NCBI GenBank assembly: GCA_016793245.1
Contig: JAEUHW010000275.1
Coordinates: forward strand, 1-53,992
Length of the DNA: 53,992 bases
Direction: 5' to 3'
Source: Planctomycetota bacterium
GTDB lineage: Bacteria > Planctomycetota > UBA1135 > JADKAF01
The translations under genes and the position numbers were made by a program. Under the pieces are notes generated by a model, which was not told the DNA's origin, did not search any database, and saw nothing but the letters and a program-made list of their open reading frames with translations. Shown one piece after another: positions 18,896-30,708 of the stretch (the stretch's first letter is position 1; every line of letters begins with the position of its first letter).

Positions 18896-20044
18896 ATGAG
18901 CGAGCCGACGCACTTCGCGAGCCTGCGCAACAAGATCGACAACGAAGTCCTGAACTTCGTGCGATTGCAGCAGGACCTCGCCGAACGGCGGCTCACGTGG
19001 GAGAGCCGCCCGAGCTACCTCGAGTTCTCGTTCAACACGGCCTGCAATCTCCGCTGCGTGATGTGCCACCAGTCGGAGAACCCGCCGGTGGTGAAGGCGC
19101 CCGAGGGTCGCGGCGAAGCGCTGCTCGCGTGGTTCGGCGAGCACGGCACGGTGTGGACGCCCTCCGCCACGAGCGAGCCGCTGGCCAATGATCCGGCGAA
19201 GCTCCTCGCCTTCTGCGAGCAGCACCACCTGTTCCTCGAGCTCATCACCAACGTGATGCTGCTGAAGCCCGAGGTGCTCGACATGCTGCTGCCGCGCATC
19301 CAGCGCTTGACGCTTTCGATCGATTCGCACGAGCGCGAGGTGATCGAGCGGGTGCGCCGGCCGGTGAAGTACGACGTCCTCGTCCAGCACGCGCGCTATG
19401 CGCTCGCGCGCTGCAACGAGGCCAGCGTCGCGACGAACGTGCACATCGTCCTGATGATGGACAACGTGCGCGTGCTCGGCGACTTCATCGACTGGGCCGC
19501 CGACCTCGGCGCGCGCGAGCTGACGCTGCTCGACATGCTCGACAACACGCCGCAAGCATCAGAGATGTCGGTGTGGCGCAACTTGCCCGCGGAGACCGTG
19601 CACGAGCACATCCGGCGGATGATCGAGCGCGCGCGCGTGCGCGGCTTGAACCTCACGCTCGAGATCCCCGCCCCTCTCGGCGGACGCTACGACCACCAGC
19701 CCAACCTCCCGCGCGCGCACTCCGCCGCGGTGATCGAGAAGCTGCACGACGTGAACGCGCGGGCGCACGCCGGCTTCTGCCCGATGGTCTCGAACTACCT
19801 GAAGGTCGAGCCCGACGGCACGGCGTACCCCTGCTGCCGCGCGCCGCGCGAGCTGATCCTCGGCAACGTCTGGAAGGACGGCATCGACGCCGTCTGGAAC
19901 GGCGCGCCGATGCAGGATCTGCGGAAGCGCATGTTCTCCGGCGACCTGCCGAAGCCGTGCGTCGGCTGCTATGTCGTCGAGGCGCCGAAGTGGGACGCCG
20001 AGGCGCGCGGCTTCACGAAGCGCGCGCCCAAGCCCACCGGCTAG
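18896..20044 (+). CDS. radical SAM protein with SPASM-like C-terminal cluster
   Basis: 382 residues. The radical SAM cluster motif is CNLRCVMC (C50, C54, C57) at the start of a TIM-barrel domain; ELITNVMLL and LTLSIDS are core strands. The C-terminal part has GFCPMVSNYLKVEPDGTAYPCC, ELILGNVWKDGIDAVWNG and CVGCYV, a SPASM-type pattern for extra iron-sulfur clusters. Members modify peptides, proteins or cofactors; no precursor peptide gene was recognised next to it. The substrate is unknown. The stop codon TAG (20042-20044) lies inside the left end of the 169-bp repeat. Confidence 0.87.
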   Translation: MSEPTHFASLRNKIDNEVLNFVRLQQDLAERRLTWESRPSYLEFSFNTACNLRCVMCHQSENPPVVKAPEGRGEALLAWFGEHGTVWTPSATSEPLANDPAKLLAFCEQHHLFLELITNVMLLKPEVLDMLLPRIQRLTLSIDSHEREVIERVRRPVKYDVLVQHARYALARCNEASVATNVHIVLMMDNVRVLGDFIDWAADLGARELTLLDMLDNTPQASEMSVWRNLPAETVHEHIRRMIERARVRGLNLTLEIPAPLGGRYDHQPNLPRAHSAAVIEKLHDVNARAHAGFCPMVSNYLKVEPDGTAYPCCRAPRELILGNVWKDGIDAVWNGAPMQDLRKRMFSGDLPKPCVGCYVVEAPKWDAEARGFTKRAPKPTG

Positions 20045-20209
20045 CAGCCTGTGGAAGAGGTCATTCGGGCTGAAGAACGCGCCTCGGTCGCCTCGCCTGC
20101 GTTGCCGGAACCTAGCGGAAACACCCGCTTCAGCGCCGGTTCCTGCGCCTTGGCGAGACGCCCGATGCATCGTTTCCAGCCTCGAAGCACTTCTTCACCA
20201 GGCTGCTAG
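20041..20209. repeat. 169-bp structured repeat, copy A
   Basis: The ends CTAGCAGCCTG and CAGGCTGCTAG are exact 11-bp inverted repeats. Pairing continues inward to about 21 bp with two mismatches and one G-U. Copy B at 51719-51887 aligns over the full 169 bp with no gaps and about 24 differences (about 86 percent identity, counted by eye). The element fills the space between two convergent genes. The terminal CTAG on each side provides the TAG stop of the radical SAM gene (plus) and of the GH95 gene (minus). No coding potential was recognised. It could be a TA-flanked non-autonomous element or a structured RNA/terminator. Confidence 0.85.
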
Positions 20210-23200
20210 AGCGGCGGGACCACCGCGGCGTGCAGCGCCGGACGGAACTCGAGGATCGCGCGGTTCTCGCGCGTCGGGTGCACGCGGTTGCTGAGCAGGA
20301 CGACGTAGAGGTCCCGCACCGGATCGATCCAGAGCGAGGTCCCCGTGAAGCCGGTATGGCCATAGGCCTCCTCGGAGAAGCTCTTTCCGACCGGCAAGTC
20401 CCCGCCGTGCGCGGTATCCCACCCGAGCGCGCGACGCGACTTGCCGGGCAGCTCGGCGCGCCGCACGAACTCTTGGAGCAGCTCGCCATCGAAGAGGCGC
20501 TGGTCGTCGTGCACGCCTCCGGAGAGCAGGCAACGCGCAAAGGTGCCTAGCTCGCTCGCCGTGGAGAAGAGCCCCGCATGTCCCGCGACGCCGCCGAGAC
20601 CGTAGGCGTTCTCGTCGTGCACCTCGCCGCGCAGCACGCGCTCGCGCAGCGGGCAGCGCTCGGTCGGCACCGCTCGTGCACGACGATCGAAGGGCACGCG
20701 GAAGCGCGTCTCGGCGAGGCCGAGCGGGGCGGCGATCTCGCGCGCGAAGAGCTCGTCGAGCGGCGCGCCGCCGCGGCGCTCGAGCGCGACGCCGAGCGCG
20801 ATGAGCCCGAGGTCGCTGTAGAGGTAGCGCTCGCGCGGCGCGCCTTCCCGCGGCGCCGCGGCGATCGCCGCTAGGTACTCGCCGCGCGAGGCGCCCGTGC
20901 GATGCAAGGGCAGCCAACCCGGGAGACCGGTGCAGTGGAGCAGCGCCTCGCGCACCGTGAAGCTCGGTACATCGGCGCGCTGCAGCTCGGGCAGCACCTC
21001 GACGAGCGGCGTATCCAGCGGCAGACGTCCATCGGCCGCCGCACGCAAGGCGAGGCTCGTCGTCGCCACCACCTTCGTCAGCGAGGCGAGGTCGAAGAGC
21101 GCCTCCGCGCTCATCGGCTCGTTGCGCGCCTCGTCCATCCAGCCGCTGGCCACGCGGAAGACGGCGCCGCGCGAGGTGCCGACCTCGACCACGGCGCCGG
21201 GGAAGACGCCGCGCTCGACCGCGGCAGCGAGCTCGCGCTCCACGCGCTCGCGCGCTCCGTGGTGCGCGGGCCGCACCTGGACGCGCTGGCCCGCTTTCAA
21301 CTCGACCAAGCCGTAGGAGCCCGAGCGCCACTCGGCGATCGTCGCGCCGGTCACTGCATCGACAACGCGCTCGTCGCGGCGCAGCTTGAGTTGCAGCGCG
21401 CCGTCGCGCGTTGCACGCAGCTCCGCTTCCTCCAGCCCACCGGCATTCCAACGCACGTCGACCTCGAAGCCGCCGCGCGCGCGCAGCCCGCGCACTTCCC
21501 CGCTCGTCCATTCGGGTGGCAGCGCAGGCAAGAGCTCGATCACGCCGCGCTCGGACTGCAGCAGCATCTCCGCGATCCCCGCCGTGGCACCGAAGTTCCC
21601 GTCGATCTGGAACGGCGGATGCAGATCGAAGAGGTTCGGCGCCATCGAGTGCGAGAGCAGGTAGCGCAGGTGCTCCGCGGCGCCGGCGCCGTCGTGCAAG
21701 CGCGCGAGCATCGAGATCAGCCACGCGCGGGACCAACCCGTTCCGCCGCCACCGTGCGCGAGGCGCCGCTCGATCGTCTTCCGAGCCGCAAGCGCGTGAT
21801 CCGGCGTGGCGTCCGGCTCGATCGCCTCGCCCGGATGCAGAGCATACAGATGCGATTGATGGCGGTGCCCCGGCTCCGTCTCCTCGCGCTCGGCGTCCCA
21901 CTCGAGCACGCGCCCGTCGCTGCCGACGACGACGCCCGGCTTCAACCGCTCGCGTGCCGCGCGGATCGCACGCACCTCGTCGTCCTCGATCCCGAGCACG
22001 GCCGCGACGTCCAGCGTGCTCGCGAAGAGCTCGTCCACGAGCTGCTGGTCCATCGCCGGCCCCAGGCACACCGAAGCGGCCGCTCCATCCGCGCCGCGGA
22101 ACGAGTTCTCGGGTGAGGTCGAAGGGCCGCTGACGAGCCGTCCCTCGGCATCGGGCACGAGCCAGTCGAGGTAGAAGCGCGAGGCGTCGCGCAGGATCGG
22201 CCACGCGCGCTGCGCGAGGAACGCGCGATCGCCGCCGTAGCGCCAGCGCTCGTAGAACGCATCGGCGAGCCACGCGTTGCTCGCATGCCAGAAGCCCCAG
22301 TAGGGCTGCGAGGAGCGCGTGTAGGCCGTGCCCCAGAGGTCGGTCGCGTGCGGCGCCACCCAGCCGCGGCAACCGAAGCTCTCGCGTGCGCGCTTCTCCC
22401 CCGCGGCGGCGATCTTCTCGATCAACACGAGATACGGCTCGCCGAGCTCGGCGAGACCCGTCACCTCCGCCGGCCAGTAGTTCATCTGCAGGTTGATGTT
22501 CAGGTGATAGTCGGCGCTCCAGGGCGCGTCGATGTGCTCGTTCCAGAGGCCCTGCAGGTTCGCGGGCTGCGTGCCGGGGCGCGAGCAGCCGACGAGCAGA
22601 TAGCGCCCGTACTGGAACAGCAGCGCGGCGAGGAAGGGATCGCGCGCGCCCTGCGCGTGCCGCGCGAGCCGCTGCGGTGTCGGCAGCGCGCGCGCCTCGG
22701 CGGGGTTCTCGAGGGAGAGCTCGCAGCGCTCCATCCAGCCGAGATGCTCGCGCAGATGATCGGCGCGCAGCGCGCTCCAGCCCTTCGCGCGCGCGCGCTG
22801 CACGCGCTCCGACGCACGCGCCGCGGGCTCCGCGCCTTCGAACTCGCATTCGCCCGCGAGAAAGAGCCGGATCTCGCGGGCACCGCTCACGCGCAGCGCG
22901 TTGCCCTCTGCCTCGATCCGCCCGCCGTCGCACTCGAGCTCGAGCAGCACCGCGAAGCGCTGCCACGCCCGTCCCGCGTCCGCGCGCTCGCGCTGCTGCG
23001 TCACCTGCCCCTGCATCGCCAGGGCAGCTCTTCCCACGACCTTCGACTCGTGCGTCGTCCGGCCGCGATCCGCGGGCCGCGAGAGCTCGAGCTCGCAGTC
23101 GAAGCCCGCCGCGCTCTCGGTGCGCGCGACCCACACCAGCACCTGATCGACGCCACTCGCGAAGACCTCGACGCTCTCCGCGCAGCCTTCGCGCTGCCAC

Positions 23201-23703
23201 GTAGCCCTCGCGAGGCCCGTGCGCAGCGCGAGCTCGCGGCGATACCCTTCGAGCGGCGCCGCGGCACGTCGATCCGCGATCGCGAGATCCCCGAGCGTCT
23301 GATGACTCCACGCGAGATCGCCGCTCTGGAAACGCTTCGTCGCCTCCGCGCTCGCCTCCGCGTGACGTCCGCCCTTCAGCAGCGCGCGCAGGGCCGCGAG
23401 ATCGGCCGGCGTGCCGCGATCGTGCGCGTGCGTGGGCTCTCCCGCCCACAGCGCATCCAACGAGAGCTGGATGCGCTCGCGCTCGACACCGCCGAAGACC
23501 ATCGCGCCGAGCCGCCCGGTCCCGAGCGGCAGCGCTTCCAACCAGGCACCCGCCGGTCGATCGAACCAGATCGACAGATCGTCCTCGGGTGGCGCCACTT
23601 GCGCGCGCGCCGCCGCGTTCGCGCCGAGCGCGAACAGCAAACCCAGAAACGCAGCGCGCGCACCGCGAAGGGTGCGCGCGCTGCGGAGCGAGCTACGTTC
23701 CAT
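20206..23703 (-). CDS. GH95 alpha-L-fucosidase fused to a class C beta-lactamase-type serine hydrolase
   Basis: 1165 residues with a signal peptide (hydrophobic AAFLGLLFALGANAAARA near residues 17-34). Residues about 40-780 are a glycoside hydrolase family 95 enzyme, which removes fucose (or L-galactose/arabinose) from glycans. NINLQMNYWPAE (near 404), SPENSF (near 531) and QIDGNFGATAG (near 701) hold the family's catalytic Asn/Glu/Asp region. Residues about 800-1165 are a beta-lactamase/esterase domain with SLTK (near 873), YSD (near 962) and HTG (near 1115), all apparently intact. ATG at 23703 has GAGG about seven bases upstream. The fusion suggests a secreted two-step enzyme, perhaps deacylating and defucosylating algal or host glycans (inference). 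Confidence 0.88.
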   Translation of the reverse strand: MERSSLRSARTLRGARAAFLGLLFALGANAAARAQVAPPEDDLSIWFDRPAGAWLEALPLGTGRLGAMVFGGVERERIQLSLDALWAGEPTHAHDRGTPADLAALRALLKGGRHAEASAEATKRFQSGDLAWSHQTLGDLAIADRRAAAPLEGYRRELALRTGLARATWQREGCAESVEVFASGVDQVLVWVARTESAAGFDCELELSRPADRGRTTHESKVVGRAALAMQGQVTQQRERADAGRAWQRFAVLLELECDGGRIEAEGNALRVSGAREIRLFLAGECEFEGAEPAARASERVQRARAKGWSALRADHLREHLGWMERCELSLENPAEARALPTPQRLARHAQGARDPFLAALLFQYGRYLLVGCSRPGTQPANLQGLWNEHIDAPWSADYHLNINLQMNYWPAEVTGLAELGEPYLVLIEKIAAAGEKRARESFGCRGWVAPHATDLWGTAYTRSSQPYWGFWHASNAWLADAFYERWRYGGDRAFLAQRAWPILRDASRFYLDWLVPDAEGRLVSGPSTSPENSFRGADGAAASVCLGPAMDQQLVDELFASTLDVAAVLGIEDDEVRAIRAARERLKPGVVVGSDGRVLEWDAEREETEPGHRHQSHLYALHPGEAIEPDATPDHALAARKTIERRLAHGGGGTGWSRAWLISMLARLHDGAGAAEHLRYLLSHSMAPNLFDLHPPFQIDGNFGATAGIAEMLLQSERGVIELLPALPPEWTSGEVRGLRARGGFEVDVRWNAGGLEEAELRATRDGALQLKLRRDERVVDAVTGATIAEWRSGSYGLVELKAGQRVQVRPAHHGARERVERELAAAVERGVFPGAVVEVGTSRGAVFRVASGWMDEARNEPMSAEALFDLASLTKVVATTSLALRAAADGRLPLDTPLVEVLPELQRADVPSFTVREALLHCTGLPGWLPLHRTGASRGEYLAAIAAAPREGAPRERYLYSDLGLIALGVALERRGGAPLDELFAREIAAPLGLAETRFRVPFDRRARAVPTERCPLRERVLRGEVHDENAYGLGGVAGHAGLFSTASELGTFARCLLSGGVHDDQRLFDGELLQEFVRRAELPGKSRRALGWDTAHGGDLPVGKSFSEEAYGHTGFTGTSLWIDPVRDLYVVLLSNRVHPTRENRAILEFRPALHAAVVPPL

Positions 23704-23748
23704 GGGGAACCTCGTCGGCTCGTCGTCTTCGATCCGTTCGGCCCACAC

Positions 23749-23990
23749 CCCGACACGGTCAGGTGTTGGGCCCAGCGTTCACGCTCCAACACCGTCAGGT
23801 GTTGGGCCAAACAATCGCGCCCAACACCGTCAGGTGTTGGGCCCAGCCATCGCGCCCAACACCGTCAGGTGTTGCGCCAAACAATCGCGCCCACCACCGT
23901 CAGGTGTTGGGCCAAGCAATCACGCTCCAACACCGTCAGGTGTTGGGCCCAGCCATCGCGCTCCAACACCGTCAGGTGTTGGGCCCAGCC
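23749..23990. repeat. array of seven CAACACC hairpin repeats
   Basis: Seven units begin at about 23750, 23786, 23821, 23856, 23891, 23927 and 23963, at 35- or 36-bp intervals. The core is CCAACACCGTCAGGTGTTGG, a 4-base loop on an 8-bp stem, followed by GCCCAGC or GCCAAAC and 8-9 bases of linker such as CATCGCGC. The first, fourth and fifth units carry substitutions. The array fills the space between the metK stop and the GH95 start. In the transcript direction (minus) the loop reads TGAC. The linkers are short and similar, so this is not a CRISPR array. Confidence 0.92.
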
Positions 23991-23991
23991 A

Positions 23992-25155
23992 TCACAGTCC
24001 GGCGGCTTTGCGCAGCGCTTCCGCCCGCGAGGTGTTCTCCCAGGAGAAACCCTCGCGCCCGAAGTGACCGAACGACGCCGTCTTCTTGTAGATCGGCTTC
24101 AGCAGATCGAGCGCCTTGATGATGCCGGCAGGCGTGAGATCGAAGTGATCGCGGACGATCTTCGTGATCTTGGCCTCGTCGATCCGCCCGGTTCCGAAGG
24201 TATCGCAGCGCACCGAGACCGGCTGGGCGACGCCGATGGCGTACGCGACCTGGATCTCGCAGCGCTTCGCGATGCCCGAAGCGACGACGTTCTTCGCGAC
24301 CCAGCGCGCGGCGTAGGCGGCCGATCGGTCGACCTTGGAGGGGTCCTTGCCGGAGAAGGCGCCGCCGCCGTGACGGCCCATGCCGCCGTAGGTGTCGACG
24401 ATGATCTTGCGGCCGGTCAAACCCGAGTCGCCGTGCGGTCCGCCGATCACGAAGCGACCGGTCGGGTTCACGTGATAGATCGTCTTCGCGTCGAGCAGGT
24501 TCGCCGGCAGCACCGGCAGCATCACCTTCTCGATCACTTCCTTTCGGATCTGCTCGTAGGAGACATCCGGGTGGTGCTGCGTCGAGATCAGCACGGTGTC
24601 GACGCGGACCGGCTTGTCGCCGTCGTACTCGAAGGTGATCTGCGACTTGCTGTCGGGGCGCAGCCAGGCCATCTCACGCGACTGGCGCAGCACGGTCAGC
24701 CGCTCGAGCAGGCGGTGCGCGTAGTGGATGGGCGCGGGCATCAGCGCCGGCGTCTCGTCGCACGCGTAGCCGAACATCAAGCCCTGGTCGCCGGCGCCCT
24801 GCTCCTTGTGCAGGCCCTCGCCTTCGGTGACGCCCTGCGAGATGTCGGGGGATTGGCGCCCCACCGCGACCATGACGCCGCACGAGTGGCTGGCGAAGCA
24901 GAGCTCGTCCGAGTCGTAGCCAATCTCCTTGATGGTCGCGCGCGCGATGTCGGCGTAGCTCGGCCGCGCGTTCGAGGTGATCTCGCCGGCGATCACGACG
25001 AGGCCGGTCGTGACCAGCGTCTCGCACGCCACGCGCGAGCGAGGATCCTCCGCGAGATGCGCGTCGAGGATCGCGTCGGAGATCTGGTCGCAGACCTTGT
25101 CGGGGTGGCCCGCGGACACGGACTCGGAGGTGAACAGCTTGCGCTCGCTGGCCAT
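23992..25155 (-). CDS. metK: S-adenosylmethionine synthase
   Basis: Makes SAM from methionine and ATP. It is 387 residues, the normal length. The N-terminal [55 protein letters not shown] and the glycine-rich [21 protein letters not shown] followed by [22 protein letters not shown] are all family signatures with methionine, phosphate and metal ligands. ATG at 25155 is fixed by homology. It is on the minus strand 162 bases after waaA, with its own likely promoter, and supplies SAM for methylation and radical SAM enzymes. Confidence 0.97.
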   Translation of the reverse strand: MASERKLFTSESVSAGHPDKVCDQISDAILDAHLAEDPRSRVACETLVTTGLVVIAGEITSNARPSYADIARATIKEIGYDSDELCFASHSCGVMVAVGRQSPDISQGVTEGEGLHKEQGAGDQGLMFGYACDETPALMPAPIHYAHRLLERLTVLRQSREMAWLRPDSKSQITFEYDGDKPVRVDTVLISTQHHPDVSYEQIRKEVIEKVMLPVLPANLLDAKTIYHVNPTGRFVIGGPHGDSGLTGRKIIVDTYGGMGRHGGGAFSGKDPSKVDRSAAYAARWVAKNVVASGIAKRCEIQVAYAIGVAQPVSVRCDTFGTGRIDEAKITKIVRDHFDLTPAGIIKALDLLKPIYKKTASFGHFGREGFSWENTSRAEALRKAAGL

Positions 25156-25229
25156 GGACTCTTCTCGGATCGGGTTCGCACGAGCGGCACACCTCCGCCA
25201 GAGGAGGGCGCCGCGAAAGAAGGCCGGGG

Positions 25230-25235
25230 ATTGTA
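25230..25235 (-). promoter_or_regulatory. probable -10 box of metK and short hairpin leader
   Basis: On the minus strand TACAAT (25235-25230) matches five of six -10 bases. No good -35 was seen at the right distance. The implied leader of about 70 bases contains CCTCC-TCTGGC-GGAGG, a small hairpin inside a larger possible stem. No known SAM riboswitch class could be matched by eye. Confidence 0.4.
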
Positions 25236-25317
25236 GGGACTCCGAGGGCCGCTGGCCACGAACTGCTCGAACGAAGCTCGCGGCGCGCCGCGAGCAGCAC
25301 CGGCTCACCCAGGTCCC

Positions 25318-26709
25318 CTATCGCCCGGAAGTCACCGCGCTCTCTCGCAGGATGGGCTCCAGCGCGGCGATGGTGCGGGCGGTGGCTCCGCGGTTCTCCT
25401 CGATGGCTGCGATGGCCGCCTGGCCCATCCGCTTCGCTTCCTCGGGATCTTCCAGGAGCTCGCGCAGCGCTCGGCAGAGCTCGGCGTCATCGGCGATCCG
25501 GCGCGCCGCGCGGCGCTCGAGCAACAACGCCGTCTCCGCGTCGAAGTTGAAGGTGTGCGGGCCGAAGAGCACGGGCTTCCCCAGCGCTGCGGGTTCCAGC
25601 ACGTTGTGCCCGCCTTTCGGGAAGAGGCTCCCGCCGACGAAGACCACGGCGGCGAGCGAGTAGACGCGCTCCAATTCGCCGATCGTGTCGACGACGTAGG
25701 TCGCGGTCGGGCTCGGCTGCGCGGCGCCCGAACGGAGCTCCGTGAGCCGCACCGGCTCTCCGCCCTGCTCGCGAAGCTCGGCGAGCACCTCCGCCAGCCG
25801 CGGCGGATGGCGCGGCGCGACGATCAAACGCAGCGGGCGACCGCTCTCGCGGATCGAACGCGCGGCGGCGAGGGCCGCGCGCTCTTCGCCCGGATGCGTG
25901 CTCCCGGCAACGAAGACGCAATCGTCGGGCGCGATGCCGAAGAGGCGGCGCAGCTCGGCGTCGGGCGCGAGATCGCCGCGCGCGCGGAGGTTGTCGAACT
26001 TCACGTTGCCCGTGACCGAGACGCGCTCGGCCGGCACGCCGATGTCGAGGAAGCGCTCGCGGTAGGTCTCGTTCTGCGCGCAGGTGTGGCGAATGCGCGT
26101 GAACTCCGGGAGGAAGCGCCGGAGCCGTCGGTAGCCGCGCCACGAGCGCTCCGAGATGCGCCCGTTCACCACCATCACGGGGACTCCGGCGCGGTCGGCC
26201 CGCAGCAGCAGGTTCGGCCAGATCTCGAGCTCGACCAGCACGATCCAATTGGGTCGGATGCGGCGGAAGACGCGCGAGACGATCCAGAAGGCGTCGAGCG
26301 GATAGTAGAAGAGCAAGTTGTCGCGATAGAGCTCGCGCGCGAGCTCGAAGCCGGTCTGCGTCGTCGCCGAGAAGACGATCTCGCAACCCGGAAAGCGCTC
26401 GCGCAGGCCGCGCGCGAGCGCGCCAGCGGCCTTCACTTCCCCCACCGAGACCCCGTGGATCCAGATGCAGGGCTGCTTCGAGCTCCGCAGCGGCACGAAG
26501 CCGAGGCGCTGCGGCAAGCCGCGCCGGAAGCGCCGACTCGTCGCGAAGCGCAGGAGGAACCACGGCAAGCCGAGCACGATCAGGAGCAGGAAGCTCCCGT
26601 CGTAGACCAGGTGCAGCAGGGCCGTCCGGCCCCTCCGCCAAGCTCCGCGCGGGGCGCGCGAGAGGGGCCGCGGAGCCGGCCCCGCGGCGGACGCGTCGAA
26701 GTCGCTCAC
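25318..26709 (-). CDS. waaA: 3-deoxy-D-manno-octulosonic acid transferase (Kdo transferase)
   Basis: Adds Kdo to lipid A precursor at the inner membrane, so this organism makes LPS. It is 463 residues; the N-terminal 30 residues are an extra Pro/Arg-rich segment. A membrane anchor follows (about 31-54, LLHLVYDGSFLLLIVLGLPW). The family motifs IWIHGVSVGEVKAA, VFSATTQTGFELAREL, FYYPLDAFWIVSRVF, LVELEIWPNLL, VTGNVKFDNL, VAGSTHPGEE, APRHPPRL and GGSLFPKGGHNVLEPAALGKPVLFGPHTFNF are all present. The start is GTG at 26709, 13 bases after secA, and it is probably co-transcribed with it. Confidence 0.95.
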   Translation of the reverse strand: MSDFDASAAGPAPRPLSRAPRGAWRRGRTALLHLVYDGSFLLLIVLGLPWFLLRFATSRRFRRGLPQRLGFVPLRSSKQPCIWIHGVSVGEVKAAGALARGLRERFPGCEIVFSATTQTGFELARELYRDNLLFYYPLDAFWIVSRVFRRIRPNWIVLVELEIWPNLLLRADRAGVPVMVVNGRISERSWRGYRRLRRFLPEFTRIRHTCAQNETYRERFLDIGVPAERVSVTGNVKFDNLRARGDLAPDAELRRLFGIAPDDCVFVAGSTHPGEERAALAAARSIRESGRPLRLIVAPRHPPRLAEVLAELREQGGEPVRLTELRSGAAQPSPTATYVVDTIGELERVYSLAAVVFVGGSLFPKGGHNVLEPAALGKPVLFGPHTFNFDAETALLLERRAARRIADDAELCRALRELLEDPEEAKRMGQAAIAAIEENRGATARTIAALEPILRESAVTSGR

Positions 26710-26722
26710 GCGCGCTCGACGC

Positions 26723-29716
<2,994 letters not shown>

Positions 29717-29856
29717 GCCGTCGCGCCGACCCCACGTTCCGGGCCCCGCCGCGCGGCCTGGAACAGGAGCGCGGAGCGAGCGCCGGCTCGCGTCTCCGCG
29801 GAACGGGGCTCGTCAGGGCGAAAAGCGCGAGATTCTCGGCCCCTTGCCGAAGCCCG

Positions 29857-30708
29857 TCAAGCCGAGCGGACCGCGGCGGAGCGGAAGCGCTCGATGGCGC
29901 GGAGCAGTCCGGCGCGCGCATATGGCTTCGGCAGCTCCCCGCTCGCGCGCGCGGTGCGCTCGCTCGGCAGCTTCGCCAGCGTCGTGAGCACGATCGGGAG
30001 GGCGGCGCGCGCGTCGTCGCGCTGGCGCACGCGATCGATCAGCGAGAGACCGTCCAAGCGCGGCATCTCGTAGTCGACCAGCACGAGGTCGAAGGGCTCG
30101 GCGTCGAGCGCCTGCCACGCCGCCTCGCCATCGTTCGCCTCGACGACGTCGTAGCCGGCCTCGCGGAGCAGGATCGCGGTGCAGACGAGCAAGTCCTCGT
30201 CGTCGTCGGCGAGCAAGAGCCGTCCGATCGGAGCGGGTCGACGACCGCCTCCCCGCCGCCCTTGCGAGCCGAGGCGACAGAGGAGCTCGCGGCGCAGGCG
30301 CGCCGCGGTCGGCAAACCCGCTTGCTCCCACTCCGCCTCGATCGCCGCGCGGACCAGGCGATTGCGCTCGAGGACCTCTCTCCACTCGGCGAAGTCGGGC
30401 AGGTGCTCGGGCACGACGAATTGGTCGTGGGTGTCGACCGAGAAGTAGAAGCGCCCCGGCAGCAGGTGCTCCTGCAGCACCAGCTTCATGAACGGATAGT
30501 GCGAGCAGCCGAGGCGCAAGGTCCAGCGCCGCGCGGCTCCATCGTAGGGACAGGTCTCGTCGCGCAGATGGCGCAGATGCTCCTCGATCGCGAGCCCGGG
30601 CACGAGCTTCGGCAGGGTGTCGGGGACGCAGCTCGCGTAGACGCGGCGCAGGTAGATCGCGACGGCCTCTTCGAGGTCGCGCGCCGACACCTCGCCGCAA
30701 GGGCTCAT
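29857..30708 (-). CDS. response regulator with unknown N-terminal domain
   Basis: 283 residues. The C-terminal receiver domain starts near residue 160 (LLLADDDEDLLVCTAILLREAGYDVV), with the phospho-acceptor in LVLVDYEMP (about D211), a Thr in VLTTLAK and a Lys-Pro in ELPKPYAR. The first 155 residues (with IEEHLRHLRDETCPYDG and LGCSHYPFMKLVLQEHLLPGRFYFSVDTHDQF) match nothing I recognise. There is no DNA-binding domain, so output is probably by protein contact. The ATG at 30708 overlaps the pyrD stop (ATGA), so translation is coupled to pyrD. No histidine kinase is adjacent. Confidence 0.78.
   Translation of the reverse strand: MSPCGEVSARDLEEAVAIYLRRVYASCVPDTLPKLVPGLAIEEHLRHLRDETCPYDGAARRWTLRLGCSHYPFMKLVLQEHLLPGRFYFSVDTHDQFVVPEHLPDFAEWREVLERNRLVRAAIEAEWEQAGLPTAARLRRELLCRLGSQGRRGGGRRPAPIGRLLLADDDEDLLVCTAILLREAGYDVVEANDGEAAWQALDAEPFDLVLVDYEMPRLDGLSLIDRVRQRDDARAALPIVLTTLAKLPSERTARASGELPKPYARAGLLRAIERFRSAAVRSA

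Noticed and set aside
23749..23990. CRISPR array
   Set aside because: The 'spacers' are only 8-9 bases and nearly identical, the repeats are self-palindromic over most of their length, and no cas gene is in the window.
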